Shown: one piece after another, positions 15,993 to 23,649 of the stretch
Layout of the letters: every line of letters begins with the position of its first letter
Numbering within the stretch: position 1 is the stretch's first letter
Assembly: GCA_050292235.1 (NCBI GenBank)
Contig: JBNKLG010000041.1
Location: 1 to 23,649 of the forward strand
Length of the DNA: 23,649 nt
Source: JBNKLG01 sp050292235
GTDB taxonomy: Bacteria > Pseudomonadota > Gammaproteobacteria > Chromatiales > Chromatiaceae
Reading direction: 5' to 3'
Notes under the pieces: model-generated
What the model was told of the DNA's origin: nothing
What the model saw: only the letters and a program-made list of their open reading frames with translations
The model's database searches: none
Translations under genes and position numbers: made by a program

Positions 15993-17369
15993 TTAAAACG
16001 GCAATCCACCCGGCGGCATACCACCGCCAGGGAATTTACCACCCATGGCGCGCATCATCTTCTGCATACCACCACCCTTGAGCTTTTTCATCACCTTCTG
16101 CATCTGCTTGTGCTGCTTCAGCAGTTTGTTGACGTCCTGAACCTCCAGGCCCGAGCCCAGGGCAATGCGTTTTTTTCGTGAGCCTTTGATCACATCCGGA
16201 AACTGGCGCTCTTTAGGGGTCATGGCATTGATGATGGCAATCTGGCGGGCCATATCTTTATCGTTAACCTGGTTTTTCACCGAGTCGGGGATATCCCCCA
16301 TGCCCGGCAGCTTATCCATCAGACTGGCCATGCCACCCATTTTTTGCATTTGCTGGAGTTGATCACGCAGATCCGTCAGGTCAAACCCCTTGCCCTTTTG
16401 AATCTTTTTGGCCAGTTTGGCCGCCTGTTTCTGATCGACCTGCTGCTGCACATCCTCGATCAGGGAGAGCACATCGCCCATGCCCAGGATGCGTGAGGCG
16501 ATACGGTCTGGGTGAAAGGGTTCCAGGGCGGTGGTCTTTTCGCCAACGCCGATGAACTTGATCGGCTTGCCGGTGACATGGCGCACCGACAGCGCCGCCC
16601 CACCACGGGCATCGCCATCGGCCTTGGTCAGCACCACACCGGTGAGCGGCAGGGCGTCGCCAAAGGCCTTGGCAGTGACAACGGCATCCTGCCCGGTCAT
16701 GGCATCGACCACAAACAGGGTCTCGACCGGCTTGATCTCGGCGTGGAGTTCCTTGATCTCGCCCATCATGGCTTCGTCGACGTGCAGACGACCGGCAGTA
16801 TCGACGATAAGCACATCCATAAAGGTTTTACGTGCCTCGGCCATGGCGGCACGGGCGATGGCAATAGGCATCTGCACAGCCGAGCTGGGATAGAAATGGG
16901 CTCCGATGTCCCTGGTGAGCATTTCCAATTGCTGGATAGCGGCGGGCCGATAGACGTCACAGCTCACCAGCATGACCTTTTTCTTCTCGCTCTCCATGAG
17001 ACGCCGGGCCAACTTAGCGGCACTGGTGGTTTTACCCGCCCCCTGCAGGCCAGCCATGAGGATGACAGCTGGCGGTTGAGCATTGAGATTGAGGGATTCG
17101 TTCACATCCCCCATGAGGTGAGTCAGCTCTTCGTTGACCACTTTGATCAACATCTGCCCCGGTGTCAGGCTTTGTAGTACCTCTTCGCCAACGGCCTTCA
17201 CCCGCACCCGTTCGATGAAGTCTTTTACCACCGGCAGGGCGACATCGGCCTCCAGCAAGGCCATACGTACCTCGCGCAGGCTCTCTTTGATGTTGTCTTC
17301 AGTCAGGCGGGCCTGGCCACGCAGGGTGGCAACCACCTTGTTTAAACGTTGAGAAAGATTGTCAAACAT
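15993..17369 (-). CDS. ffh: signal recognition particle protein Ffh (SRP54)
   Basis: A 458-residue GTPase that, with 4.5S RNA, binds signal sequences of nascent membrane proteins and docks with FtsY. The N domain occupies about 1-95 and starts MFDNLSQRLN. The G domain has the P-loop GLQGAGKT (107-114), DVYRPAA, DTAGR near 190 and TKADGDARGG near 250. The Met-rich M domain (about 300-458) includes the RNA-binding region (TPKERQFPDVIKGSRKKRIALGSG, given by its ends) and a Met/Gly-rich tail, GGGMQKMMRAMGG. Length is typical. It is transcribed away from the ypjD-like gene, as in many gammaproteobacteria. A -10 like element and a palindrome lie in its leader. Confidence 0.98.
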   Translation of the reverse strand: MFDNLSQRLNKVVATLRGQARLTEDNIKESLREVRMALLEADVALPVVKDFIERVRVKAVGEEVLQSLTPGQMLIKVVNEELTHLMGDVNESLNLNAQPPAVILMAGLQGAGKTTSAAKLARRLMESEKKKVMLVSCDVYRPAAIQQLEMLTRDIGAHFYPSSAVQMPIAIARAAMAEARKTFMDVLIVDTAGRLHVDEAMMGEIKELHAEIKPVETLFVVDAMTGQDAVVTAKAFGDALPLTGVVLTKADGDARGGAALSVRHVTGKPIKFIGVGEKTTALEPFHPDRIASRILGMGDVLSLIEDVQQQVDQKQAAKLAKKIQKGKGFDLTDLRDQLQQMQKMGGMASLMDKLPGMGDIPDSVKNQVNDKDMARQIAIINAMTPKERQFPDVIKGSRKKRIALGSGLEVQDVNKLLKQHKQMQKVMKKLKGGGMQKMMRAMGGKFPGGGMPPGGLPF

Positions 17370-17373
17370 AAAA

Positions 17374-17388
17374 ATGACCCTGGGTCAT
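17374..17388. promoter_or_regulatory. palindrome overlapping the ffh ribosome-binding region
   Basis: ATGACCCTGGGTCAT has perfect 7-base arms around one base and ends 4 bases before the ffh ATG. On the mRNA strand it contains AGGG, the only Shine-Dalgarno-like sequence for ffh, so a protein bound to it or a folded leader could affect ffh expression. Confidence 0.4.
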
Positions 17389-17403
17389 GAAGGGAAAACC
17401 AAA

Positions 17404-17409
17404 ATTATC
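17404..17409 (-). promoter_or_regulatory. possible ffh -10 element
   Basis: The minus strand reads GATAAT (5 of 6 to consensus), about 35 bases upstream of the ffh ATG. No convincing -35 hexamer is seen. Confidence 0.35.
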
Positions 17410-17468
17410 AAGGCATGAAGAAACGGAATTGGCCATTTTAACACCCCAAGCCCAGCACCGTTTCTCTT

Positions 17469-17477
17469 TGCTATAGT
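17469..17477 (+). promoter_or_regulatory. extended -10 promoter of the ypjD-like gene
   Basis: TGCTATAGT matches the extended -10 form TG-N-TATAAT with one mismatch and has no recognisable -35. The -10 ends only 8 bases before the ATG at 17486, so a start 6-7 bases downstream would leave a leader of 2-3 bases. Confidence 0.4.
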
Positions 17478-17485
17478 AGCCAGCT

Positions 17486-18295
17486 ATGGAACTCACCTTA
17501 GTCGCTATCATCACCGTCATCGGTTATCTCTCCAGCGCTGCCCTGATCGGTGTGCGTCTGGCCAGACCCGACCAGGAAGGCATCCCTTCGAGAGCACTGG
17601 CCCTGGCCCCTGGCCTGGGCGCATTACTGTGCCAGACGCTGTTGCTCTATCAGGAGTTGATCACCCCGGTGGGTCTCAACCTGGGTTTTTTCAATATGAT
17701 GGCCCTGGTGGCCTGGACAGTGGTGCTCGTCCTCTATCTCTCCGCCCTGACCAAGCCGGTGGAGAACCTGGGTATCCTCTTCCTGCCTTTGGCCGCTGCC
17801 TCCGTCATCCTGGCATTTCGATTCCCCGGCCTGAAACTGCTCAGCGCCGAGTTCAGCACTGGGCTAAACCTACACGTCTTGCTCTCACTGCTGGCCTATA
17901 GCCTGCTGACACTGGCAGCACTGCAGGCCGTGCTGCTCGCCATTCAGGAACAGCATCTGCACAATCGCCGTCCCGGTGGCTTCGTCCGCATGCTACCACC
18001 CATGGACACGATGGAGACCCTGCTGTTCGAAATGATCGGTGCTGGTTTCTTTTTGCTCAGCCTCTCCCTGGTCAGCGGCTTTATCTTTCTGCAGGATATG
18101 TGGGCACAGCACATCGTTCACAAGACCGTGCTCTCCCTGATCTCCTGGCTGATCTTTGCCATACTGCTGTGGGGGCGTTTTCGCTTTGGCTGGCGCGGAC
18201 GCACTGCCATCAAATGGACCTTGAGTGGTTTCCTGCTGCTGATGCTGGCCTACTTTGGCACCAAGGCCGTGCTAGAGTTGGTGCTGAGCCGATAA
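17486..18295 (+). CDS. ypjD: YpjD-like inner membrane protein, CcsA/CcmC haem-handling family
   Basis: A 269-residue polytopic protein with about eight hydrophobic segments from residue 3 to the C-terminus. The C-terminal part carries the family signature: FEMIGAGFFLLSLSLVSG, then HKTVLSLISWLIFAILLWG and RFGWRGRTAIKW. Candidate haem-contacting histidines are H130, H209 and H212. Family members resemble cytochrome c assembly proteins, but the role of YpjD itself is not established. Its place divergent from ffh is conserved in gammaproteobacteria. The CorC-type transporter gene that often follows is absent here; flagellar modification genes follow instead. No good ribosome-binding site precedes the ATG, consistent with a near-leaderless mRNA. 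Confidence 0.88.
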   Translation: MELTLVAIITVIGYLSSAALIGVRLARPDQEGIPSRALALAPGLGALLCQTLLLYQELITPVGLNLGFFNMMALVAWTVVLVLYLSALTKPVENLGILFLPLAAASVILAFRFPGLKLLSAEFSTGLNLHVLLSLLAYSLLTLAALQAVLLAIQEQHLHNRRPGGFVRMLPPMDTMETLLFEMIGAGFFLLSLSLVSGFIFLQDMWAQHIVHKTVLSLISWLIFAILLWGRFRFGWRGRTAIKWTLSGFLLLMLAYFGTKAVLELVLSR

Positions 18296-18353
18296 GATTT
18301 AAGATTATTCACTTTATCATCCCAATGGCCACTGAAACTTGGAGCCCGGTTTC

Positions 18354-19631
18354 ATGCGCGACCAGAATCTCAACCTCATTCGCCAACGTTGGCCCCAGGT
18401 GGCACAGCGCTTGGAAAACACCCAACTGCCACAAAACCTTGTCCTGACCGATCAGACCCCGCAAACCACTTTGGTCATCGACGCTATTCATCTCAGCAGC
18501 GCCTATGATCGTCAGGCGGAGGCCACGCTACAGGCCCAGGCCATTCCGATGGAAAGCCCTGAGGCCTGGGTATACGGCATGGGCTTGGGCGATTTGCCCA
18601 GAGAATTACTGCAACGAGCACAGCTGCAACAGCTTCATATCGTCGTTCTGAACCCGGCGGTAGCCTTGGCCTCGCTGAGCTACTTCAATCATGGGGACTG
18701 GCTCAGTGACCCCAGAACAGAGCTGAGACTGGGTGACCATGCGTATCCCGGCACCCCTCTGGCCGCCAACCCGGCCAGTCTGATTCTGGCCGATATCGAA
18801 TCTGCCCCCTTACGGGACCGGGTGTTCATGGAGATCTCTGCAGCCTTTGTCCACCAGCGCCATGATCCCCAGAATCCCGAGGTTCAACAGAGCATTGCGG
18901 CCAATCTGTCGCTGGTTGAAACAGACGGTGACGTGGCCAGCCTCTTTCATACCCAGGACAAGAACACTATATTGGTCGCAGCAGCAGGCCCCAGTCTCAG
19001 CCAGCAACTGGATCGCATTCGCCAGTATCGGAACCGCTATCCCCTGATCGCGGTGAATTCGGCCCTCAGGCCTCTGACTCAGGCTGGCATCACTCCGGAC
19101 GTTGTCCTGGTGATCGATCCCGATCCAAAGATCCTGGCCAGTTTCCAGAGCTTTGACCTGACACCCTTTCATAACGTGCCGTTGATCTACTCTCCCCGCG
19201 TTCCCAGAGAGGTTCTTGAGGCTTGGCCCGGCCCCAGATTGGCTGCTTACAGCGCTCATGGCTGCTATGAAGCGGTTCGCAAGACCCACCCCAAGGGCGA
19301 TCTTTTCTCTTCTGGTAGCGCCCTACATTCCGCTGTAGATCTGGGAGTCAAGATGGGGGCGGAGGCCATCGTTCTCTTGGGTTCTGACCTCGCCTTCCCC
19401 AAAGGCCAACGCTATGCCAACGGCGCGGGCTGGGGCGAACAGGATGCCGGTGGTGCCAAACACTGGGTATTGGACGGCCATGGCCAGAAGATAGAAACCA
19501 CCCCCGCCTTTCGCGGCTATTTGCGGGATCTGGAGACCTATATTCACCACCATCCCAACGTGCGTTTCTACAACACCAGCCTGGATGGTGCCCATATCCA
19601 GGGCACCACTCTTTGGAAGCCTGTTCCATGA
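18354..19631 (+). CDS. Maf/DUF115 family flagellin glycosylation protein (MptE-like fold)
   Basis: A 425-residue protein. ATG 18354 is preferred, since GGAG lies 9 bases before it; the frame extends to TTG 18339. The DUF115/MptE-like core is clear: ILVAAAGPSLSQQLDRI (206-222), LIAVNSALRPLTQAGITPD (231-249), VVLVIDPDP, and GAEAIVLLGSDLAFP (335-349). The N-terminal 200 residues are the variable domain typical of motility accessory factors. Such Maf proteins are implicated in transferring nonulosonic-acid sugars to flagellins. Its stop overlaps the next start (ATGA), and fliD-fliS-fliT are nearby on the other strand, which supports a role in flagellin glycosylation. The exact sugar is unknown. 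Confidence 0.85.
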   Translation: MRDQNLNLIRQRWPQVAQRLENTQLPQNLVLTDQTPQTTLVIDAIHLSSAYDRQAEATLQAQAIPMESPEAWVYGMGLGDLPRELLQRAQLQQLHIVVLNPAVALASLSYFNHGDWLSDPRTELRLGDHAYPGTPLAANPASLILADIESAPLRDRVFMEISAAFVHQRHDPQNPEVQQSIAANLSLVETDGDVASLFHTQDKNTILVAAAGPSLSQQLDRIRQYRNRYPLIAVNSALRPLTQAGITPDVVLVIDPDPKILASFQSFDLTPFHNVPLIYSPRVPREVLEAWPGPRLAAYSAHGCYEAVRKTHPKGDLFSSGSALHSAVDLGVKMGAEAIVLLGSDLAFPKGQRYANGAGWGEQDAGGAKHWVLDGHGQKIETTPAFRGYLRDLETYIHHHPNVRFYNTSLDGAHIQGTTLWKPVP

Positions 19632-20593
19632 TTATTACAGCCACCTCATCCCTGGAGATCGCCCTGCAAAAAGTCATCCAGGCCTATCGCCTGGGCCATG
19701 AGGGAGAGGCCAGCGAACAACTGGTGCAACTGATCGACCTGCTCAGTGGCTTTCTCGCCCAAGTACCGGAAGAACAATTGCTGCGAATCAACCCCATTCT
19801 GGGAGAAACCCTGGCAGCCATAGAACGCAAGGATTATCTCTGGGCTGCTGATTTATTAGCCTATGAACTCAGCCCGCTGTTAGAGACCAGCGAACAGCCG
19901 GTCCTATCGGAATCGGTCACAACTTCGGATCCAACCAGCACCAGTGGCCCCAAGTTCTCTACCAAAGGCCAGGCCCTGATCCAGCTCTATACCCAGATGG
20001 CCGAACAGGGCTATGAGCGCACCGATCACATCCATGTGGCCGAGGCCTTTTCCGATTTTGAACTTCGGGCCTTCCGTCAGCATCTTCAGCCCCTCTTTCT
20101 CCAGGAGAACATCAAGACAGTGCTGGACTACGGCAGCGGTGGTTCTCAATGGCAAACCCAAGGTTTTGATGAGGAGAGCGGCGCTTCTGCCCTCAACTTT
20201 TTCAATCTGGACCAGGCCTATTGTTATGAGCCGGCCAGAGGAGTGGATGAACGTCAGCCTGTCGATTGCGTCATCTCCTTTGATGTCCTGGAGCATATCT
20301 TCATCGCAGATGTCCCCAACGTATTGCGGGACCTCTTTCAATACGCCAGGAAACTGCTCGTGCTGAACATCGCCTGCTATCCCGCCGCCGCCAAGCTACC
20401 CAATGGGGAAAATGCCCACATTACTGTGCGGGACCCACAGTGGTGGAAGGGTATGCTGGATGCCATCTCGGTGGAATATCCTCAAATCAAGGTCTACCTG
20501 ATCTGCTCGACCGCCTGGAGACAGACCACGGATTTTCCGCCTTGGAGCGCGCAAATGTGGCACCAGGATGCCTGCTTTACCATCAGCTACTAG
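19628..20593 (+). CDS. SAM-dependent methyltransferase with N-terminal helical module
   Basis: A 321-residue protein whose ATG overlaps the Maf-like stop by 4 bases. Residues 1-88 are an all-helical module (QKVIQAYRLGHEGEASEQLV ... ERKDYLWAADLLAYEL) separated by a Ser/Thr/Pro linker (90-108). I recall similar helical units in other flagellar modification proteins, but this should be checked. The C-terminal half is a class I methyltransferase: motif I VLDYGSGGSQW (165-175), acidic post-I region NLDQAYCYEPARG, and DCVISFDVLEHI (213-224), followed by a strand LLVLNIACYP. It probably methylates a sugar or its precursor on the flagellar glycan. The helical module could tether it to a partner such as the Maf-like protein or flagellin. 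Confidence 0.8.
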   Translation: MIITATSSLEIALQKVIQAYRLGHEGEASEQLVQLIDLLSGFLAQVPEEQLLRINPILGETLAAIERKDYLWAADLLAYELSPLLETSEQPVLSESVTTSDPTSTSGPKFSTKGQALIQLYTQMAEQGYERTDHIHVAEAFSDFELRAFRQHLQPLFLQENIKTVLDYGSGGSQWQTQGFDEESGASALNFFNLDQAYCYEPARGVDERQPVDCVISFDVLEHIFIADVPNVLRDLFQYARKLLVLNIACYPAAAKLPNGENAHITVRDPQWWKGMLDAISVEYPQIKVYLICSTAWRQTTDFPPWSAQMWHQDACFTISY

Positions 20594-20610
20594 CACAGGA
20601 ATCTCTCAGA

Positions 20611-21309
20611 GTGGATACCTTCGATCAACCCATTTTCATCACCGGCCTACCCCGCTCTGGCACCTCTATGGTTGCCGGTCTGCTGGCCCAGGCGGGTATC
20701 TGGGTTGGTTCTACCATTGAGGGTGGTCCCTCCAATCCCAAAGGTTTTTTTGAGCACGAGCAAATCCGGGAAGTCGTAATCAAAGGTATCCTGAGATCAT
20801 TGGGTTGTGATCCTCTCGGAGTCGGGAAATTACCCCCTCCCGATCTGGTGGATGAGGTAAATTTCAACGCGGGTTCTGGCAGCCCCATCAGTCTGAGGAA
20901 TTTCATCCATCAGACCCTCCTAAAAGATGGCTATCCAGAAGGCCAAAGGTGGGCCTACAAAGAGCCCAAACTCAGTCTCCTCTGGCGCTTCTTCCACGCG
21001 AGCTTTCCCAAAGCCACTTGGTTGATCGTCGAGCGCCAAACCGAAAGTGTCATCCGTTCCTGTCTCAACACTCACTTCATGCGCCAACACAGCCCAGATG
21101 AGGCATTCTGGCGCGAATTAACCGATGCCTATGCCCTACGTTTACAACAGCTGAAAGAGGCCACCAGCACCAGAGTCTGGACCTTATCCAGCGACCGCCT
21201 GATGACTGGCGACACCTCTGAACTGAAGAATTTTTTTGACTTCGCTGACCTGGAATTCAGGCCTGAGCTTGTCGATGGATTTATCGACAGAGACCACTGG
21301 CACTTTTGA
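20611..21309 (+). CDS. sulfotransferase family protein
   Basis: A 232-residue protein starting at GTG 20611, with AGGA 10 bases before it; the open frame continues into the upstream gene, but that part is only out-of-frame overlap. The PAPS-binding loop is FITGLPRSGTS (residues 9-19), at the N-terminus as expected. The 3'-phosphate site fits R142 and S150 in LIVERQTESVIRSCLNTHF. RWAYKEPKLSLLWRFF resembles the substrate-side helix. These features define the PAPS-dependent sulfotransferase fold, which moves sulfate from PAPS to a hydroxyl group, often on sugars. It is the third gene of the Maf-like/methyltransferase unit, 17 bp after the previous stop, so the substrate may be the flagellar glycan. 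This substrate is inferred from position only. Confidence 0.8.
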   Translation: MDTFDQPIFITGLPRSGTSMVAGLLAQAGIWVGSTIEGGPSNPKGFFEHEQIREVVIKGILRSLGCDPLGVGKLPPPDLVDEVNFNAGSGSPISLRNFIHQTLLKDGYPEGQRWAYKEPKLSLLWRFFHASFPKATWLIVERQTESVIRSCLNTHFMRQHSPDEAFWRELTDAYALRLQQLKEATSTRVWTLSSDRLMTGDTSELKNFFDFADLEFRPELVDGFIDRDHWHF

Positions 21310-21365
21310 AAGCCATCAGAAAAACACGCAGAGTGTGAGTGTTCCGAAGGCGTAATGCCGCTAGC

Positions 21366-21686
21366 CTAAACTAAAGTCTGTTGACAAGCCGTGTAGGCCA
21401 ATGCCGCATCTTTTTGCTTATGCATCAACTGCATGGCTTTGGCAAGCTCAGCTTTCCCAGAAGCTGCCTGTTGCATAAGCTTTGTGGTCAATGCCTGTAT
21501 CTCTTGAATCAACGGGATTACAGCCATTTTCTCCTCATCAGAGATGCCTGGAGCCACAGCCTCTTTGAGCAGAGACAGGCGTCGTTGATCCATAGCACCA
21601 ATCTGTTCCCATTCCCCCGCTTCCGCCAAAACCAACATCTCTTGGGTCATGGTCAGGGCCTGGTGAAGCAGCGGGAGACTGGCCAT
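21366..21686 (-). CDS. fliT: flagellar protein FliT-like chaperone
   Basis: A 106-residue all-helical protein with a FliT-like pattern: an N-terminal helix containing LTMTQEMLVLAEAGEWEQIGAMDQRRLSLL and a second helical pair with MQQAASGKAELAKAMQLMHKQKDAALAY (quoted by ends). FliT binds FliD before export. Its ATG overlaps the fliS stop codon by one base (TGATG), so they are coupled. The gene ends convergent to the sulfotransferase gene with 56 bp between, where no terminator is evident. Confidence 0.8.
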   Translation of the reverse strand: MASLPLLHQALTMTQEMLVLAEAGEWEQIGAMDQRRLSLLKEAVAPGISDEEKMAVIPLIQEIQALTTKLMQQAASGKAELAKAMQLMHKQKDAALAYTACQQTLV

Positions 21687-22126
21687 CAGCCTGCTCCGGC
21701 TCCCGCCTCAATCTCTGCCGTCGACTTGGCCATGCGAATCTGCTCCGGCATGGCGTCCCAGGCATCCTTGATCTCTTTCATCAGGGAGGAAACCTCATCA
21801 AGAGTATCGATACTATTGGCAGCATTGGCCTCATTCAGACGCCGTCGCATGTAGTCGTAGAGGGAATCCATATTGGCGGCCACTTCGCCCCCTTTTTCGA
21901 AATCCAACCCTGAGCGCAGGCCATCGATAATGGCAACTGCCCAAAAAATATGGTCATGGCGAGTTTGGATATCCTGACGCTCTATGGCACCACGAGCAAT
22001 GGAGATCTTATCCAAAGCCCCTTCCATAAGCATTTGCACCAAACGATGGGGGGTAGCAAAACTCGCCTCGCTGGCATCGGCCTGGCGATATTTGGCCATG
22101 GGCGAGCGCTTGCCGTATGGAAGCAT
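21686..22126 (-). CDS. fliS: flagellar export chaperone FliS
   Basis: A 146-residue helical protein. The FliS signature is present: Y-RQADASEASFATPHRLVQMLMEGALDKI, where TPHRLV-LML-GA is the usual motif, and later NMDSLYDYMRRRLNEAN. FliS binds the flagellin C-terminus in the cytoplasm and prevents early assembly. GGAG lies 6 bases before the ATG. It follows fliD by 64 bp and overlaps fliT, the typical fliD-fliS-fliT order. An Ala/Gly-rich tail (AGAGAG) is a small oddity. Confidence 0.93.
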   Translation of the reverse strand: MLPYGKRSPMAKYRQADASEASFATPHRLVQMLMEGALDKISIARGAIERQDIQTRHDHIFWAVAIIDGLRSGLDFEKGGEVAANMDSLYDYMRRRLNEANAANSIDTLDEVSSLMKEIKDAWDAMPEQIRMAKSTAEIEAGAGAG

Positions 22127-22190
22127 GTATCACTCCAAATCAATAACGTTATCAATATGCCCACCTCTTTAGGATAGGCTCAAGTTAAGA

Positions 22191-23549
22191 TTATCCCATC
22201 AAAGAGAGAAGTTGAGAACTCAGATAGTTGCTCGTGCTGGTCAACTGAGCCATGGTGGTGTCCAGAGCTGAAAACTGTTTCACGTAGCGCGCTTCGATAT
22301 CCTCCAAACGGCGTTCCAACCGGGCTTGAGATTCCTCCAGCATATCCAACCGGTTATTGAGGCTATCCTCCCGAGTGGCAAAGAGGCCATTGGTCTCATC
22401 CAAAAGGGTATCAGCAGCTTGCGACAAACGAAAGGCAAATCCCTGATCCTCCTCCGCAAACAGAGAGGCAACAAAGGAGGTGCTACTTTCCAGAGCACTG
22501 GTAAATTCCTCGGTATCCAACTCCAGCTTACCTGTCTGGGTGCGGCTGATACCCACCTCAAACAGGTAATGACTGGCACTATCGATGGTAGCTGCCTGGC
22601 TAAGTTGATTGCTGATGGTACGCTCAAGCTGGGTCACTGCATAATCACCCTTGAGATTGCCGTTACGCAAAGAATCCATCTTGTCTTTCAAGGTGTTATA
22701 GGCATCCACAAAATTCTGCGCCAGTTCAGTGACGGCATCATTGTCACGACTGATACTCAGGGTGGAGTCACCTTCACTCATCAAATTAAAGGTCACGCCC
22801 TGAATCACATCCGACACTTCATTGGTGCTACTGGTGACGGAGAAGGAATCGATGGTGAAAGTAGCATCCTGGGCCGCTGACACCAGCTCTGCCTGACCGG
22901 CAACATTATTGCCATCATCGCCATCCAGATCGTTGGTGGTATCGAACATACCGCCCAGCACCGTAGACTGGTTGGTAATGGTCATGGCATTCGCCGTACC
23001 TGATTCATCGGCACTCAGCATCAGACGGCTGCCCCCACCCTCATTGATGATGGTGGCGGTAATCCCAGGATTATCCGAAGCATTATTGATGGCATCGCGC
23101 AGTCCTTCCAGAGTGTTATTGCTGCTGTCCACCGTCAAAGACATGGTGTCACTGCCAACTGTAATCTCCAAGGTGCCCGTGCCCACCGTCGCCGTATCCG
23201 AATCGGCATAGCGCATGGAGGCCAGCTTATGGGCTTTGGCCAATTGGGTAACGCTGATATCGTAATTTCCAGCCGCTGCACCCGATTCTGCGGTCGCCGT
23301 AAACACCGACTCGTCACTGGAACTGGTCTGAAAAAGCTGGAAGGCATCGGACTCTGTCAGAGCATCCATGGCATCCTGAAAAGTGGATACCGCGCTCTTC
23401 AAGCTGCCATAATCACTGATCTGGGTCTGAATGGCTTGCTGACGACTCTGGAGATCGTAAAGTGGCTGGCGCTGAATCTCCATCATTTGGGTCAGGATAC
23501 TGTTTAGATCCAATCCCGACCCTACGCCCAAGGATGATACGGTTGCCAT
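22191..23549 (-). CDS. fliD: flagellar hook-associated protein 2 (filament cap)
   Basis: A 452-residue protein that caps the filament and guides flagellin polymerisation. ATG 23549 is chosen: it gives MATVSSLGVGSGLDLNSIL, the canonical FliD N-terminus, and GAGGGG lies 7 bases before it; an extension to 23564 is open but unneeded. After the N-terminal coiled-coil (about 20-65) come Ser/Thr/Asp-rich beta domains (about 75-285) and a C-terminal helical segment ending with YVKQFSALDTTMAQLTSTSN and LLSLMG. No cysteine is present, normal for an exported axial protein. It heads the fliD-fliS-fliT unit in this window, itself preceded by another gene 11 bp upstream. Confidence 0.95.
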   Translation of the reverse strand: MATVSSLGVGSGLDLNSILTQMMEIQRQPLYDLQSRQQAIQTQISDYGSLKSAVSTFQDAMDALTESDAFQLFQTSSSDESVFTATAESGAAAGNYDISVTQLAKAHKLASMRYADSDTATVGTGTLEITVGSDTMSLTVDSSNNTLEGLRDAINNASDNPGITATIINEGGGSRLMLSADESGTANAMTITNQSTVLGGMFDTTNDLDGDDGNNVAGQAELVSAAQDATFTIDSFSVTSSTNEVSDVIQGVTFNLMSEGDSTLSISRDNDAVTELAQNFVDAYNTLKDKMDSLRNGNLKGDYAVTQLERTISNQLSQAATIDSASHYLFEVGISRTQTGKLELDTEEFTSALESSTSFVASLFAEEDQGFAFRLSQAADTLLDETNGLFATREDSLNNRLDMLEESQARLERRLEDIEARYVKQFSALDTTMAQLTSTSNYLSSQLLSLMG

Positions 23550-23560
23550 GGTGCTGCCCC

Positions 23561-23649
23561 TCAAGCCTGCTCTTGCAGAATGATACCAGCCACCTCTTGA
23601 TCAGGGGCCAGATCCTGTATCTGCCTTACGACATTCAAATAATCTTCAG
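23561..23649 (-). CDS. unidentified C-terminal fragment upstream of fliD
   Basis: On the minus strand an open frame enters from the right edge and stops at 23563-23561, giving 28 residues ending APDQEVAGIILQEQA. It stops 11 bases before the fliD start, so it probably belongs to the same operon. flaG is the usual neighbour here, but the visible tail does not clearly match FlaG. Too little is present to name it. Confidence 0.5.
   Translation of the reverse strand, partial: EDYLNVVRQIQDLAPDQEVAGIILQEQA

Noticed and set aside
16512..17177. 221-codon plus-strand open frame inside ffh
   Set aside because: Antisense to the Ffh GTPase domain; Gly/His/Asp-rich composition is typical of antisense frames.
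22137..22165. ATAACGTTAT palindrome between fliD and fliS
   Set aside because: A 10-base AT-rich palindrome inside an operon gap; no matching regulator consensus, so probably chance.

Overview
The window looks like chromosomal DNA of a moderately GC-rich, flagellated gammaproteobacterium. The signs are ffh divergent from a ypjD-type gene, fliD-fliS-fliT order, a long NifJ-type pyruvate:ferredoxin oxidoreductase, an FNR-like box, and families of short palindromic intergenic repeats. A facultatively anaerobic or sulfur-oxidising Chromatiales-like host would fit, but the species cannot be named from this sequence.

Layout. Positions 1-5346 (+) hold the 3' end of a tightly overlapping operon: the C-terminal end of a MoxR-type AAA+ ATPase, a small protein, a protein with a degenerate vWA domain plus a probable beta-propeller, and a 904-residue helical/propeller protein. 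This matches the MoxR-vWA-beta-propeller (bpX) ternary systems predicted by comparative genomics, whose biochemical role is unknown. Adenine deaminase follows after 65-86 bp, depending on its start. Then comes a two-gene unit: a nucleotidyltransferase-fold protein, and a zinc-ribbon, four-helix membrane protein ending in a Gly/Cys-only tail. The codons of that tail overlap, antisense and in convergent orientation, the 3' end of a radical SAM/SPASM gene (8391-9467, -). That radical SAM gene has a perfect TACA-N2-TGTA palindrome of BlaI/MecI/CopY operator type in front of it.

An unrecognised 387-residue protein (-) is divergent from nifJ (+). Their shared intergenic region carries an FNR/Anr-like box and a second perfect palindrome. 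nifJ is followed 12 bp later by a dihydroorotate-dehydrogenase-like flavoprotein. A 331-bp gene-free island (15662-15992) full of palindromic repeats separates it from convergent ffh. A ypjD/CcsA-like gene is divergent from ffh.

The right end is a flagellar modification locus. On the + strand are a Maf/DUF115-type flagellin glycosylation protein, a SAM-dependent methyltransferase with an N-terminal helical module, and a PAPS-type sulfotransferase. Converging on them are fliD-fliS-fliT and the C-terminal end of one further gene upstream of fliD (-). Together these suggest that the filament glycan is decorated by methylation and possibly sulfation.

The least explained features are the Gly/Cys-tail membrane protein with its overlapping radical SAM/SPASM neighbour and CopY/BlaI-type operator, and the bpX operon. 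No tRNA, rRNA, CRISPR, transposase or prophage gene was seen.
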